Below, one piece after another: positions 6,716 to 14,339 of a stretch of DNA of 17,222 bases. The DNA comes from Microbacteriaceae bacterium. Its GTDB lineage: Bacteria; Actinomycetota; Actinomycetes; Actinomycetales; Microbacteriaceae. The stretch spans positions 1 to 17,222 of the forward strand of contig JAODAU010000386.1 of the NCBI GenBank assembly GCA_025463615.1, in the 5' to 3' direction. The notes under the pieces are model-generated. The model worked only from the letters and a program-made list of their open reading frames with translations. It was not told the DNA's origin and did not search any database. Every line of letters starts with the position of its first letter. Position 1 is the first letter of the stretch. The position numbers were made by a program, and so were the translations under genes.

Positions 6716-6725
6716 ATTTCTTAGA
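6716..6725 (+). promoter_or_regulatory. ATTTCTTAGA element, copy 1 (upstream of VIT gene)
   Basis: The AT-rich decamer ATTTCTTAGA lies 21 bases before the VIT ATG and overlaps the perfect palindrome AGAAATTTCT (6712-6721). The same decamer occurs at 7516-7525. A role as an operator or promoter part is only a guess; no good -35/-10 pair was found here. Confidence 0.25.
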
Positions 6726-6746
6726 GCCGGGCTGGTTGAATCGGGC

Positions 6747-7484
6747 ATGGCCAACGACACGGATCGCGTTCCCCTGCAGCACCCGGACGAACCTCATCGC
6801 GAGGGCGTCGCGCAGCGCCTCAACTGGCTGCGCGCCGGCGTGCTCGGGGCCAATGACGGCATCGTGTCGGTCGCGGCCATCGTGGTCGGCGTGGCCGGTG
6901 CGACGGCTGCGAATGCCCCGATCCTCACGGCCGGCGCCGCGGCGCTGGTGGGTGGGGCGATCTCGATGGCGCTGGGGGAGTACGTCTCGGTGAGCGGCCA
7001 GCGTGACAGCGAGCGGGCGCTCATCGCGAAGGAGAAACGCGAGCTGGAGGAGACCCCGGAGCAGGAGCTGCTCGAGCTCGCCGGCCTGTACCGGGCCCGC
7101 GGGCTCAGCGATCAGACGGCCATGCAGGTGGCCAAGGAGCTGACGGCGAAGGATGCCCTGGCCGCCCACCTGTCGGCCGAACTCAACATCGACCAGAACG
7201 ATGTCGTGAGCCCGTGGCACGCGGCGTTCGCGTCCGCCGTGGCCTTCCTCGTCGGCGGGATCGTGCCGCTGCTGGTGATCCTGCTGACGCCGCAGCCGGT
7301 GCGGGTGGTGCTGACGTTCGTCATCGTGCTCCTGGCACTGGCCGCGACCGGTGTCGTCGGCGCCCGGCTCGGGGGGAGCCGGCCCGCGCGGGCCGCCCTC
7401 AGGGTCGTGATCGGCGGCGCGCTCGCGCTGGCCGCCACCTTTACGATCGGCGCTGTGCTGGGCACGACGGGGGTCGGCGGATGA
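6747..7484 (+). CDS. VIT1/CCC1-family iron/manganese transporter
   Basis: 245 residues. TM1 begins with the family signature LRAGVLGANDGIVSVAAIVVG (residues 28-48). TM2 ends in SMALGEYVSVSGQRDSE, followed by a charged cytoplasmic helical region of about 75 residues rich in Glu (EKRELEETPEQELLELAG). Three hydrophobic segments close the protein. This is the plan of plant VIT1 and yeast CCC1, which move Fe(II)/Mn(II) out of the cytosol in exchange for protons; the Glu-rich loop is the metal-binding part. In bacteria the presumed role is metal efflux or detoxification. It is divergent from the FetB-like permease, giving two candidate metal exporters back to back. The ATG at 6747 has no strong ribosome site. 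A modest stem-loop follows the stop codon. Confidence 0.9.
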   Translation: MANDTDRVPLQHPDEPHREGVAQRLNWLRAGVLGANDGIVSVAAIVVGVAGATAANAPILTAGAAALVGGAISMALGEYVSVSGQRDSERALIAKEKRELEETPEQELLELAGLYRARGLSDQTAMQVAKELTAKDALAAHLSAELNIDQNDVVSPWHAAFASAVAFLVGGIVPLLVILLTPQPVRVVLTFVIVLLALAATGVVGARLGGSRPARAALRVVIGGALALAATFTIGAVLGTTGVGG

Positions 7485-7496
7485 CCCGGATCGGGG

Positions 7497-7522
7497 CACC
7501 CGGGCCGTCTGGGTGATTTCTT
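7497..7522 (+). terminator. Possible intrinsic terminator after the VIT gene
   Basis: CACCCGG (7497-7503) pairs with CTGGGTG (7509-7515), seven pairs including one G-U, around a 5-base loop, followed by ATTTCTT. It begins 12 bases after the VIT stop codon. The stem is short and the T-tract imperfect. Confidence 0.4.
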
Positions 7523-7525
7523 AGA
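7516..7525 (+). promoter_or_regulatory. ATTTCTTAGA element, copy 2
   Basis: Second copy of the decamer found at 6716-6725, here within the near-palindrome TTTCTTAGAAA (7517-7527). It may simply be the T-rich tail of the stem-loop before it. Its start is 123 bases upstream of the ferric-reductase-like gene. Confidence 0.2.
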
Positions 7526-7580
7526 AAGGTCTTGTTCTGCTCGTACCCCTCGGGAAATGGATCCGTGGCTCGTTCTCGGG

Positions 7581-7599
7581 AGGCTCATAGCAGGCTCAT
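7581..7599 (+). promoter_or_regulatory. Direct repeat AGGCTCAT, 11-bp phase, upstream of the reductase operon
   Basis: AGGCTCAT occurs at 7581-7588 and again at 7592-7599. The two starts are 11 bases apart, one helical turn. Head-to-tail sites with this spacing are typical of OmpR/PhoB-type response regulators. The element lies 39 bases before the ATG at 7639. No regulator gene is in view. Confidence 0.4.
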
Positions 7600-7638
7600 G
7601 GGTTCGACGGCGACGCTGGTGTGAGGGAGGTGGGAACG

Positions 7639-9054
7639 ATGAGCGCGACGACAGTGCGCAGGCCGATGGCGGATGCCCGGCCCGGCGCCCCGCGCGACCG
7701 GCGCCGCGAGTACCGCGCGCGCCTGCGCCGTTCCGACCTCATGGTCGCTGCGCTCTGGGCCTCGGCGGCGGCCGCCGTCGCGATGTTCCTCGCCTACGGC
7801 GGCGCGGGCGACTTCGGCACGGCCGCAGAGACGGTGACGAGCATCGGCATCGTGGCCGGCCTCGTCGGCACCGACTTCATCCTCGTCATGCTTGTGCTCG
7901 CCGCGCGCGTGCCGTTCATCGACCGCACGATCGGGCACGACCGGGCCATCGGCGTGCATCGCTCGCTCGGCAAGCCCGCCCTCTATCTGCTCCTGGCCCA
8001 CGGCCTCCTGCTGCTGGTCGGGTATGGCATGAGCTCCGGCATCACCGCGATCGCGGAGATCGGGCCGATGCTCGCCATCCCGGACATGCCGCTCGCGTTC
8101 ATCGGGCTCGGCCTGCTCATCGCCGTGGTCGTGACGTCTCTCGTCGCCGTGCGCCGCCGGTTCAGTTACGAGGCCTGGCACCTCGTGCACCTGCTCAGCT
8201 ACGCGGCCGTGCTCTTCGCCGTGCCGCACCAGCTGAGCGTGGGCGGCATCTTCGCGCAGGGCACGTTCGAGCGCGCCTACTGGGTCGCGCTCTACGTGCT
8301 CGCGTTCGGCTCGATCGCCACGTTCCGGCTCGCGGAGCCGCTGCTCTCCAGCATCCGTCACCGGGTGCGCGTCGGCGCCGTCGAGACGGTCGCGCCGGGT
8401 GTCGTGTCGATCACGCTCTCGGGTCGGCACCTCAGGTCGCTGCGCTCCGCGGGCGGCCAGTTCTTCGTCTGGCGGTTCTGGACCGGGCGCACCTGGTGGC
8501 ACTCGCATCCCATCTCGCTGTCCGCGGTGCCGACCGACGGCACGGCCCGCATCACGGTGCGCGACCTCGGCAGCGGGAGCAGTGCGATCAGCCGGGTGCC
8601 GGTGGGGACGCCGGTGTGGTTCGAGGGGCCCTACGGGGTCTTCACGGATTCCGGGCGCACCGCCCCGAAGCTCGCAGTCGTCGTCGCCGGGATCGGCATC
8701 ACCCCGGTGCGCGCGTTCCTCGAGGACTCCGACCTGCGCCCCGGCGAGGCGACTCTGCTGCTCCGCGCCTCGACGCGGGAGGAGACGTACCTCTGGGACG
8801 AGGTTCTCGAGCTGGCGCGGGCGAAGGGCGCGCGTCTCTACACGATGGTCGGCCCGCGCGCCGAGGGGGCCCGCGGCTGGATGACGGCCGAGGATGCCGC
8901 GCGCGGCGTCACCCTGCGCAGCGTGTTCCCCGACCTCGCGAACTCTGACCTCTATGTCTGCGGCCCGACCGGCTGGCTCGAGCTGGTCGAGGCCCAGGCG
9001 CGGGCACTCGCAGTGCCCGAGCATCAGCTCCACACGGAAAGGTTCGACTGGTGA
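7639..9054 (+). CDS. Ferric-reductase-like membrane flavocytochrome
   Basis: 471 residues. The N-terminal half has about six membrane segments with two histidine pairs at the spacing of bis-heme ferric reductases and NADPH oxidases: His107/His121 and His184/His197. The C-terminal half is a ferredoxin-reductase-like module: FAD-site HPISLS (residues 290-295), nucleotide-site AGIGITP (350-356) and YVCGPTG (439-445). It would pass electrons from NAD(P)H through FAD and two hemes across the membrane. The acceptor may be the FMN_bind protein encoded next, or ferric iron. The start was set at 7639, not the in-frame GTG at 7621, because GGAGG at 7626-7630 is correctly spaced. The stop overlaps the next gene (GTGA). 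Heme ligation is inferred from spacing only. Confidence 0.9.
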   Translation: MSATTVRRPMADARPGAPRDRRREYRARLRRSDLMVAALWASAAAAVAMFLAYGGAGDFGTAAETVTSIGIVAGLVGTDFILVMLVLAARVPFIDRTIGHDRAIGVHRSLGKPALYLLLAHGLLLLVGYGMSSGITAIAEIGPMLAIPDMPLAFIGLGLLIAVVVTSLVAVRRRFSYEAWHLVHLLSYAAVLFAVPHQLSVGGIFAQGTFERAYWVALYVLAFGSIATFRLAEPLLSSIRHRVRVGAVETVAPGVVSITLSGRHLRSLRSAGGQFFVWRFWTGRTWWHSHPISLSAVPTDGTARITVRDLGSGSSAISRVPVGTPVWFEGPYGVFTDSGRTAPKLAVVVAGIGITPVRAFLEDSDLRPGEATLLLRASTREETYLWDEVLELARAKGARLYTMVGPRAEGARGWMTAEDAARGVTLRSVFPDLANSDLYVCGPTGWLELVEAQARALAVPEHQLHTERFDW

Positions 9055-9527
9055 GAATCCGCGCGACACTCGGCGGCATCTTCGCTTCTGTGGCGGTGCT
9101 CGTCATCGGCTGGCAGTTCGGGGCGGCCGCGGCATCCAGCCACACGGCGACGACGTCGACCGGCAACGCCGGCACGTCGACCGGGACCTCCTCGGGCGGG
9201 ACCTCCTCGGGCGGGGCCTCCTCGGGCGGGACCTCGTCGGGCTCCCTCAAAGACGGCACGTACGACGGCACCAGCGAGTCGACGCGCTTCGGCAACGTGC
9301 AGGTCGAGGTCGTCGTCTCGGGCGGCAGGATTACGGATGTGAAGGCGCTCCAGCTCACGGACGACGGCGGTCGCTCGGTGCAGATCAGCAACTACGCCGC
9401 GCCCATCCTGCGCAGCGAGGTGCTCAAGGCGCAGTCGGCGAGCGTGGACAGCGTGAGCGGCGCCACCTACACGACGGACGGCTACCTGCAGTCGCTGCAG
9501 TCCGCGCTCGACAAGGCGAAGGCATGA
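9051..9527 (+). CDS. FMN_bind-domain protein, predicted flavinylated and exported
   Basis: 158 residues from a GTG overlapping the reductase stop. Residues 1-28 form a signal or anchor segment. Residues about 30-65 are a Ser/Thr/Gly linker. An FMN_bind domain like that of NqrC/RnfG follows, beginning at LKDGTYDGTSESTRFG. The flavinylation motif S136-G-A-T-Y-T141 is intact; in characterised proteins FMN is bound through phosphodiester to the last Thr. The domain would sit outside the cytoplasm and take electrons from the flavocytochrome. The next gene encodes the enzyme that attaches FMN, a strong contextual match. The linker is encoded by 15-bp tandem repeats. There are no other domains, so it is probably a small electron carrier. 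Confidence 0.92.
   Translation: MRIRATLGGIFASVAVLVIGWQFGAAAASSHTATTSTGNAGTSTGTSSGGTSSGGASSGGTSSGSLKDGTYDGTSESTRFGNVQVEVVVSGGRITDVKALQLTDDGGRSVQISNYAAPILRSEVLKAQSASVDSVSGATYTTDGYLQSLQSALDKAKA
9186..9242 (+). repeat. 15-bp tandem repeat coding for TSSGG linker
   Basis: ACCTCCTCGGGCGGG at 9186-9200 is repeated exactly at 9201-9215, with one change at 9216-9230, and partly at 9231-9242. It encodes TSSGG, TSSGG, ASSGG and TSSG between membrane anchor and FMN_bind domain. Slippage at this tract would change linker length in frame. Confidence 0.85.
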
Positions 9528-10240
9528 GCACCACGTTCAGCACGATGGGTACCGTCGCCTCGCTCGAGGTGCGCGGGGAGTTCGCGGCGGTCGAGGCGCT
9601 GCGCGCGGTGTTCGACGAGCTGGAGGCGCGCTTCTCGCTGTACGACGGCGAGAGCGAGCTGTCGCGCATCGCGGCGGGCGCGCTGGCGCTGCCCGATGCG
9701 AGCCCCGACCTGCTCGCGGTCTACGAGTCCGCGCTGGAGTGGCGCCGGCTCACGGATGGCGCGTTCACGCCGCACCGGCCAGACGGTGTGGTCGACCTCG
9801 ACGGCGTCGTGAAGGCGCTCGCGATCGACCGTGCGGCCGGGCTGCTGCCGACGGATGCCGCGTGGTGCCTCAACGTGGGCGGCGACATCCTCACGAACGG
9901 GTCGCCGTGGCGACTGGGTATCGTGGACCCGCTCGACCGCGGCGCGATCCTCTGCGCGGTGGACCTGGTGGGCACGCGCCGTGCGCTCGCGACGTCGGGC
10001 ACCAGCGAGCGCGGGGAGCACGTGTGGCGCACGCGGGATGCGGCATCCGCCCCCTTCACGCAGGTCTCGGTGCTCGCGGGCGACGTGGTCACCGCCGACG
10101 TGCTCGCGACGGCGATCCTCGCCGGGGACGAGGCGGCGCGCGACCAGCTGTGCTCGCGGTTCGACATCGACGTGCTGACGGTGGACCGGGCGGGTTCCCT
10201 CGCGGCGACTCCCGGCCTGCGGGCCGCGCTCGCCGCCTGA
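9524..10240 (+). CDS. apbE: ApbE-type FAD:protein FMN transferase
   Basis: 238 residues, short for ApbE (often 300-350). Family signatures are in order: MGTVASLEV near the N-terminus, FDELEARFSLYDGESELSRI, VDLDGVVKALAIDRA, CLNVGGDIL, ALATSGTSERGEHVW and VVTADVLATAIL, which carries the metal-binding Asp/Thr. The enzyme transfers FMN from FAD to a Thr of target proteins, here evidently the preceding gene product. There is no signal peptide or lipobox, unlike the periplasmic lipoprotein type, so it either acts in the cytoplasm before export or is exported another way. The usual KG of the central motif is KA here. The ATG overlaps the FMN_bind stop (ATGA), making a tightly coupled operon of three. 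Confidence 0.92.
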   Translation: MSTTFSTMGTVASLEVRGEFAAVEALRAVFDELEARFSLYDGESELSRIAAGALALPDASPDLLAVYESALEWRRLTDGAFTPHRPDGVVDLDGVVKALAIDRAAGLLPTDAAWCLNVGGDILTNGSPWRLGIVDPLDRGAILCAVDLVGTRRALATSGTSERGEHVWRTRDAASAPFTQVSVLAGDVVTADVLATAILAGDEAARDQLCSRFDIDVLTVDRAGSLAATPGLRAALAA

Positions 10241-10321
10241 CCTCTCCTCCACAGGCTCGTCTCTCCACGGTTCGCCTGTTAGCCCCGCGGGCCACTCGCG
10301 TCGCTGGCTACCTTCGCAGCC

Positions 10322-12202
10322 ATGACACGAGCCAGCCACCGCTTCCGGCCGCACCACGGCATCCGCACGCGCGTCGCATTCGCCGCCCTCCTCGCCCTCG
10401 CGCTGAGCCTCGGCGGCGCCGTGCTGATCGCGCAGCCCGCGCACGCCGCGGGCATCGGCGTCGGCTGGGACTTCGATCGCAACTCGCACCTCGGCGCGTA
10501 CACGGTGCCGGGCGGCAACGCCTACTGCCTCAACCCGGGCCTGCCACCGGCGACCGCCGCGACCTCGGACGCCGGCATCGTCTCGTCGTTCACCTCCGCG
10601 GGCCCGACCGCGGGACGCAATGTCGTCACGCTCGGTGCAGCGACCCTCGCCAGGATCAACTACCTGGTGACGACGTACGGGCAGACCACCGACCGGGATG
10701 TCGCGTCCGCGGTGGCCATGGCTGTGGCGACCACCGCGAACCCCGCCGCCTATGCCGCCCACACCGCGCCCTGGGGCGACGACTTCTATGTGCACTACAT
10801 GCCGGCTGCGGACTTCGCGCGGGTGAAGGCTCTCGCCGCGCAATTCCGCGCGGAGGCCGCGGCGGTGACGCCTGGTGTCGCCGAGTCCGCGGCCATGTCC
10901 CTCTCGATGGGCGCGGACAACTCCGCAGGCGCGCTGAGTGTGACCGCACTCGCCCCGCCGTCCGCCCCGGCCACGATCACCCTGGCGAACGGCGTCTTCG
11001 TCGCAACCGGCACGTCCACCTTCGTCGGGACGGCGACCGCGGGGATGTCGCGGCCGATCCGGGCGGTCGCGCCGGCCGGGTCCGCGCACTACCGGGTCTC
11101 CGCGCACGCGGACTTCACCGGCGGCGGTGGCGTCGCCGGCGCCGTGCATCTCTGGACCACCCCCGGGCGCCAGGCCCTCGCGACGCCCGGGGGTTCGGCG
11201 CCGGGCTCGTTCGCGGCGGACGCGCGCGACGCGGTCGACCGCAGCGCTCTGTTCGCGCCCGTCGTGACGACGCAGGTCGCGAGTCCGACGCTCGCCCGCG
11301 GGCAGCGGTCGATTGACACCGTCACGTTCGCCGCCACCTCGTTCGTCGATCCGGTCAGCGGGGCGAAGGTGCAGAACGCGTGGCCGTCGACGACGGCCGG
11401 ACCGGTCGCCGTGACGGCCAGCGGCATCCTCTACGGCCCTGCGGCGCAGCCGGTCGCGGCGTCCGCGGCGCCACCGGCGGGCACCCCCATCGCCGCGCGC
11501 GCGACCGTGAGCGGCGGTCCGGGCGCGCACGCGGCGACCGCCGACACCACCGCGACGGCCGGCGGCTACTACACCTGGGTCTGGATCATCCAGGCGGCGG
11601 ACCAGGATCCGGCGACGCGGGCGCTGCTCCCGCCCGACTACCGCTTCGCGGACGGCTTCGGCGTGGCGGCGGAGGGGCAGTTCACCCCGGCGCGGCACGG
11701 GTTCACCACGCGGCTCGCGTCCTCGGTGGTCGCGGCGTGCGGGACGGTGACGGATCGGCTCACCCCGGCCGACGGGGAGTGGCTGCGTGCGGCGGACGGC
11801 AGCGTCATCCCGGTCACGCTCACGGGACGCGTCTATCGCACTGCCACCCAGCCCGCGCGATCCACGACAGTCCCTGCCGACGCCCGACTGATCGGCACGG
11901 TGAACCAGGTGCTCGTGGCGCCAGGAGCCGTGACCTCGGCGCCGCTCGACGTGGGATGCGAGCCCGGCTACGTGACCGTGCAGTGGAGCGTCGAACCCGC
12001 GGCGCAGCCGGAGCAGTTCCGTGCGCTCGTCGAGCCGTGGTCCGACGACTTCGGGGTGCCGGATGAGACGGCGCGCGTCGCCGCTCCGCAGAAGCAGCTC
12101 GCCTCGACCGGCGTCTCGCCGAACCGCGGGCTGGTCGCCGGGGCGTTCACGATGATCGCCACGGGGATCGTGCTCGTGGCGCGACGCCGGCCGCGCAACT
12201 AG
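10322..12202 (+). CDS. Exported cell-wall surface protein with LASTG sorting signal
   Basis: 626 residues. An N-terminal signal peptide (hydrophobic 18-37, likely cleavage after AHA near 42) and a C-terminal sorting signal are clear: LASTG (593-597), a hydrophobic span near 604-620 and a final RRRPRN. LAxTG fits actinobacterial class E sortases; no sortase gene is in view. The first domain has the Y-C-L-N start (Cys69) seen in thioester-type surface domains. The matching helix (DVASAVAMAVATTA) lacks the Gln usual for a Cys-Gln thioester. Further on, two related beta-rich segments start TTQVASPTLARGQ and TTRLASSVVAACG; the latter's Cys may pair with that in DVGCEPGY. No catalytic motif is seen. 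No Shine-Dalgarno precedes the ATG; a TACCTT -10-like hexamer at 10309-10314 suggests a leaderless mRNA. A role in adhesion or wall structure is inference. Confidence 0.85.
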   Translation: MTRASHRFRPHHGIRTRVAFAALLALALSLGGAVLIAQPAHAAGIGVGWDFDRNSHLGAYTVPGGNAYCLNPGLPPATAATSDAGIVSSFTSAGPTAGRNVVTLGAATLARINYLVTTYGQTTDRDVASAVAMAVATTANPAAYAAHTAPWGDDFYVHYMPAADFARVKALAAQFRAEAAAVTPGVAESAAMSLSMGADNSAGALSVTALAPPSAPATITLANGVFVATGTSTFVGTATAGMSRPIRAVAPAGSAHYRVSAHADFTGGGGVAGAVHLWTTPGRQALATPGGSAPGSFAADARDAVDRSALFAPVVTTQVASPTLARGQRSIDTVTFAATSFVDPVSGAKVQNAWPSTTAGPVAVTASGILYGPAAQPVAASAAPPAGTPIAARATVSGGPGAHAATADTTATAGGYYTWVWIIQAADQDPATRALLPPDYRFADGFGVAAEGQFTPARHGFTTRLASSVVAACGTVTDRLTPADGEWLRAADGSVIPVTLTGRVYRTATQPARSTTVPADARLIGTVNQVLVAPGAVTSAPLDVGCEPGYVTVQWSVEPAAQPEQFRALVEPWSDDFGVPDETARVAAPQKQLASTGVSPNRGLVAGAFTMIATGIVLVARRRPRN

Positions 12203-12245
12203 AGTCGGCCGGGCGACATGAGTCGACACGACGAGAGGGCAGCGC

Positions 12246-12698
12246 ATGCGCACATTCACCGGACTCGACGACCTGGCGGATGCCGCGGGCACCGACCTCG
12301 GCACCAGCGACTGGATCCTCGTGGACCAGGCCCGCATCGACGCGTTCGCCGAGGCCACCGGCGATCGCCAATGGATCCACACCGACCCTGTGCGGGCCGC
12401 GGACGGCCCGTTCGGCGGCACGATCGCGCACGGTTTCCTCACGCTGTCGCTGCTGCCGGCCTTCTTCTCCGAGCTCTACCGGGTGGAGGGGCTCGCGATG
12501 TCGATCAACTACGGCCTCAACCGCGTTCGGTTCGTCTCGCCGGTGCTCTCCGGCTCACGGCTCCGGGCACACAGTCGCGTCGTGTCCGTCGACCGCATCG
12601 ACGGCGGCGCGCAGTGCGTGATCGAGTCCACGATCGAGATCGAGGGACGCGAGAAGCCGGCCTGCGTCGCCGAATCGGTGGTGCGGTTCGTCGGCTAG
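12246..12698 (+). CDS. MaoC-family (R)-hydratase/dehydratase
   Basis: 150 residues forming a single hot-dog fold, the normal size of stand-alone MaoC proteins. The catalytic pair Asp40 and His45 is intact in FAEATGDRQWIHTDP, followed by GPFGGTIAHGFLTLSLLP, the family signature. Such enzymes hydrate trans-2-enoyl-CoA thioesters (R-specific hydratase) or act on related CoA esters. The exact substrate is not readable. The ATG is preceded by GAGAGGG. It is convergent with an acyl-CoA ligase and the two stop codons overlap, so a shared fatty or aromatic acid pathway is possible but they cannot be one operon. The gene starts 43 bases after the surface-protein stop. Confidence 0.92.
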   Translation: MRTFTGLDDLADAAGTDLGTSDWILVDQARIDAFAEATGDRQWIHTDPVRAADGPFGGTIAHGFLTLSLLPAFFSELYRVEGLAMSINYGLNRVRFVSPVLSGSRLRAHSRVVSVDRIDGGAQCVIESTIEIEGREKPACVAESVVRFVG

Positions 12699-14287
12699 GG
12701 GGTCGCGTTCTCGCGCGCTCTCAGGTCCTTGCGCAGGATCTTTCCCGCCGACGACTTCGGGATCGCGTCGATGAACTCCACCTGGCGCACCTTCTTGTGC
12801 GGTGCGACGTGCTCCGCCACGAACGCCATGACCTCGTCCTCGCTCAGCTCGGCGCCGGGCTGCCGCACGACGAAGGCCTTCGGCACCTCCTCGTGGTCGG
12901 CGTCATGGGCGCCGACCACCGCGACATCCGCCACCGCCGGATGCGACAGCAGCAGGGCCTCGAGTTCCGCGGGCGCCACCTGGTAGCCCTTGTACTTGAT
13001 GAGCTCCTTGAGCCGGTCGACGATCGTGACGTAGCCGTCTGCGCTCACCGTGGCGATGTCTCCGGTGTGCAGGTAGCCGTCCTCGTCGATGGTGGCGCGG
13101 GTGGCCTCGTCGTTGCCGAGGTACCCCTTCATGATGTTCGGCCCGCGGCATAGCAGTTCGCCTGCGGCGCTGACGCCCGACTCCGGCACCGGGATCTCCT
13201 CGCCCGTCTCCGTGTCGATGAGCTTGCACTCCACGTTCGGCAGCGTGACGCCGACCGAGCTGAGCGGCGCGGCCAGGTCGTCCGCGGGGATGGTGTGCGA
13301 GACGGGGCTCATCTCGCTCATGCCGTAGCCCTGGGTCACGCGGCATCCGAGCCGGTCGGCCACCGCCTTCGCGAGCGTGGCGTCGAAGGGTGCCGCGCCC
13401 GAGACGATGTACTTCATGCTCGAGAGGTCGTAGCTGTCCACGAGCGGGTGCTTCGCGAGCGCGACCGCTATCGGGGGAGCGATGAACGCCCACGTGACCC
13501 GCTGGTCCTGGATGATGCGCAGGAACTCCGTGAGGTCGAACCGCGGCATCGTCACCAGGCTCGCCCGCACGGCGAACGCCATGTTGAGCAGCACCGTCAT
13601 GCCGTAGATGTGGAAGAACGGCAGCACCGCGAGGATGCGGTCGTCCGGGTTCGCGCCCAGGAACCCGAGGCACTGCACCACGTTCGCGACGAGGTTGCGA
13701 TGCGTGAGGATGACGCCCTTCGGCCGCCCGGTCGTGCCCGAGGAGTACGGCAGCACGGCCACGTGCTCGGCCGGGTCGAAGCGCACGGCGGGGGCGGCGT
13801 TGCCCTCCGCCATGAGGTCGCGCAGCGAGGCGAACCCCTCCGCGCCGTCCAGCACCACGATGGCCTCGTCCGGCAGGCCGGCGATCGCGGCCGCCTCCTT
13901 CGCGTGGTCGAGGAAGAGCGAGATCGTGAAGATGAGCTTCGCGTGCGAGTCGACCAGCTGCGCCCCCATCTCCTCGCCCGTGTACAGCGCGTTGACGGTC
14001 GTGGCGGTGGCGCCGGAGCGCAGGATGCCGTGGAACACCGACGCGAAGATCGGCAGGTTGGGCGAATGCAGGGCCACCACGTCGCCGATCCCGAGCCCGC
14101 GTGCCGCGAGCGCCCCGGCGACGAGGCCGATCTGCCCGATCAGCTGGCGATAGCTGGTCTCGGCCCCGGAGGCGCCATCCACGATCGCGACCCTGTCGAG
14201 GTCGGCGGCGTCGATGGACGCGAACAGGTAGTCGTAGACGCTGAGATCCGGGATCTCGACGTCGGGCAGCGGTCCCTTGAATGGCAC
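12695..14287 (-). CDS. AMP-forming acyl-CoA ligase (4-coumarate/long-chain type)
   Basis: 530 residues, typical of the ANL adenylating superfamily. Motifs in order: YSSGTTGRPKGV (from residue 181, ATP-binding A3), LPFFHIYGM, QGYGMSE (A5), GYLHTGD (A7), DRLKELIKYKGYQVAPAELE (A8 hinge) and PKSSAGKILRKDL with the catalytic Lys (A10). It activates a carboxylic acid to an acyl-adenylate and then to acyl-CoA. Similarity to 4-coumarate-CoA ligases suggests an aromatic or medium to long-chain acid. The GTG start at 14287 is supported by AAAGGAG five bases upstream. Its 3' end shares CTAG with the stop of the MaoC gene. Upstream, 52 bases away, an MBL-fold gene ends in a hairpin, so separate transcription is likely. 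Confidence 0.93.
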   Translation of the reverse strand: MPFKGPLPDVEIPDLSVYDYLFASIDAADLDRVAIVDGASGAETSYRQLIGQIGLVAGALAARGLGIGDVVALHSPNLPIFASVFHGILRSGATATTVNALYTGEEMGAQLVDSHAKLIFTISLFLDHAKEAAAIAGLPDEAIVVLDGAEGFASLRDLMAEGNAAPAVRFDPAEHVAVLPYSSGTTGRPKGVILTHRNLVANVVQCLGFLGANPDDRILAVLPFFHIYGMTVLLNMAFAVRASLVTMPRFDLTEFLRIIQDQRVTWAFIAPPIAVALAKHPLVDSYDLSSMKYIVSGAAPFDATLAKAVADRLGCRVTQGYGMSEMSPVSHTIPADDLAAPLSSVGVTLPNVECKLIDTETGEEIPVPESGVSAAGELLCRGPNIMKGYLGNDEATRATIDEDGYLHTGDIATVSADGYVTIVDRLKELIKYKGYQVAPAELEALLLSHPAVADVAVVGAHDADHEEVPKAFVVRQPGAELSEDEVMAFVAEHVAPHKKVRQVEFIDAIPKSSAGKILRKDLRARENATP

Positions 14288-14316
14288 GTGATCTCCTTTG
14301 ATCGTGTGCCCTCAGT

Positions 14317-14336
14317 ATCGCCCGCAGACGGGCGAT
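14317..14336 (-). terminator. Hairpin after the MBL-fold gene
   Basis: ATCGCCCG (14317-14324) pairs perfectly with CGGGCGAT (14329-14336) around a 4-base loop, starting 4 bases past the MBL stop on the minus strand. There is no T-tract, so it would be a tail-less terminator, as often proposed in actinobacteria. It lies 30 bases upstream of the acyl-CoA ligase start. Confidence 0.5.
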
Positions 14337-14339
14337 CGG

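Noticed and set aside
9482..12442. Open frame of 986 codons on the minus strand
   Set aside because: It is antisense to apbE, the surface protein and the MaoC start, all with clear motifs. Its Arg/Gly/His-rich translation shows no domain and is typical of the mirror frame in very GC-rich DNA.
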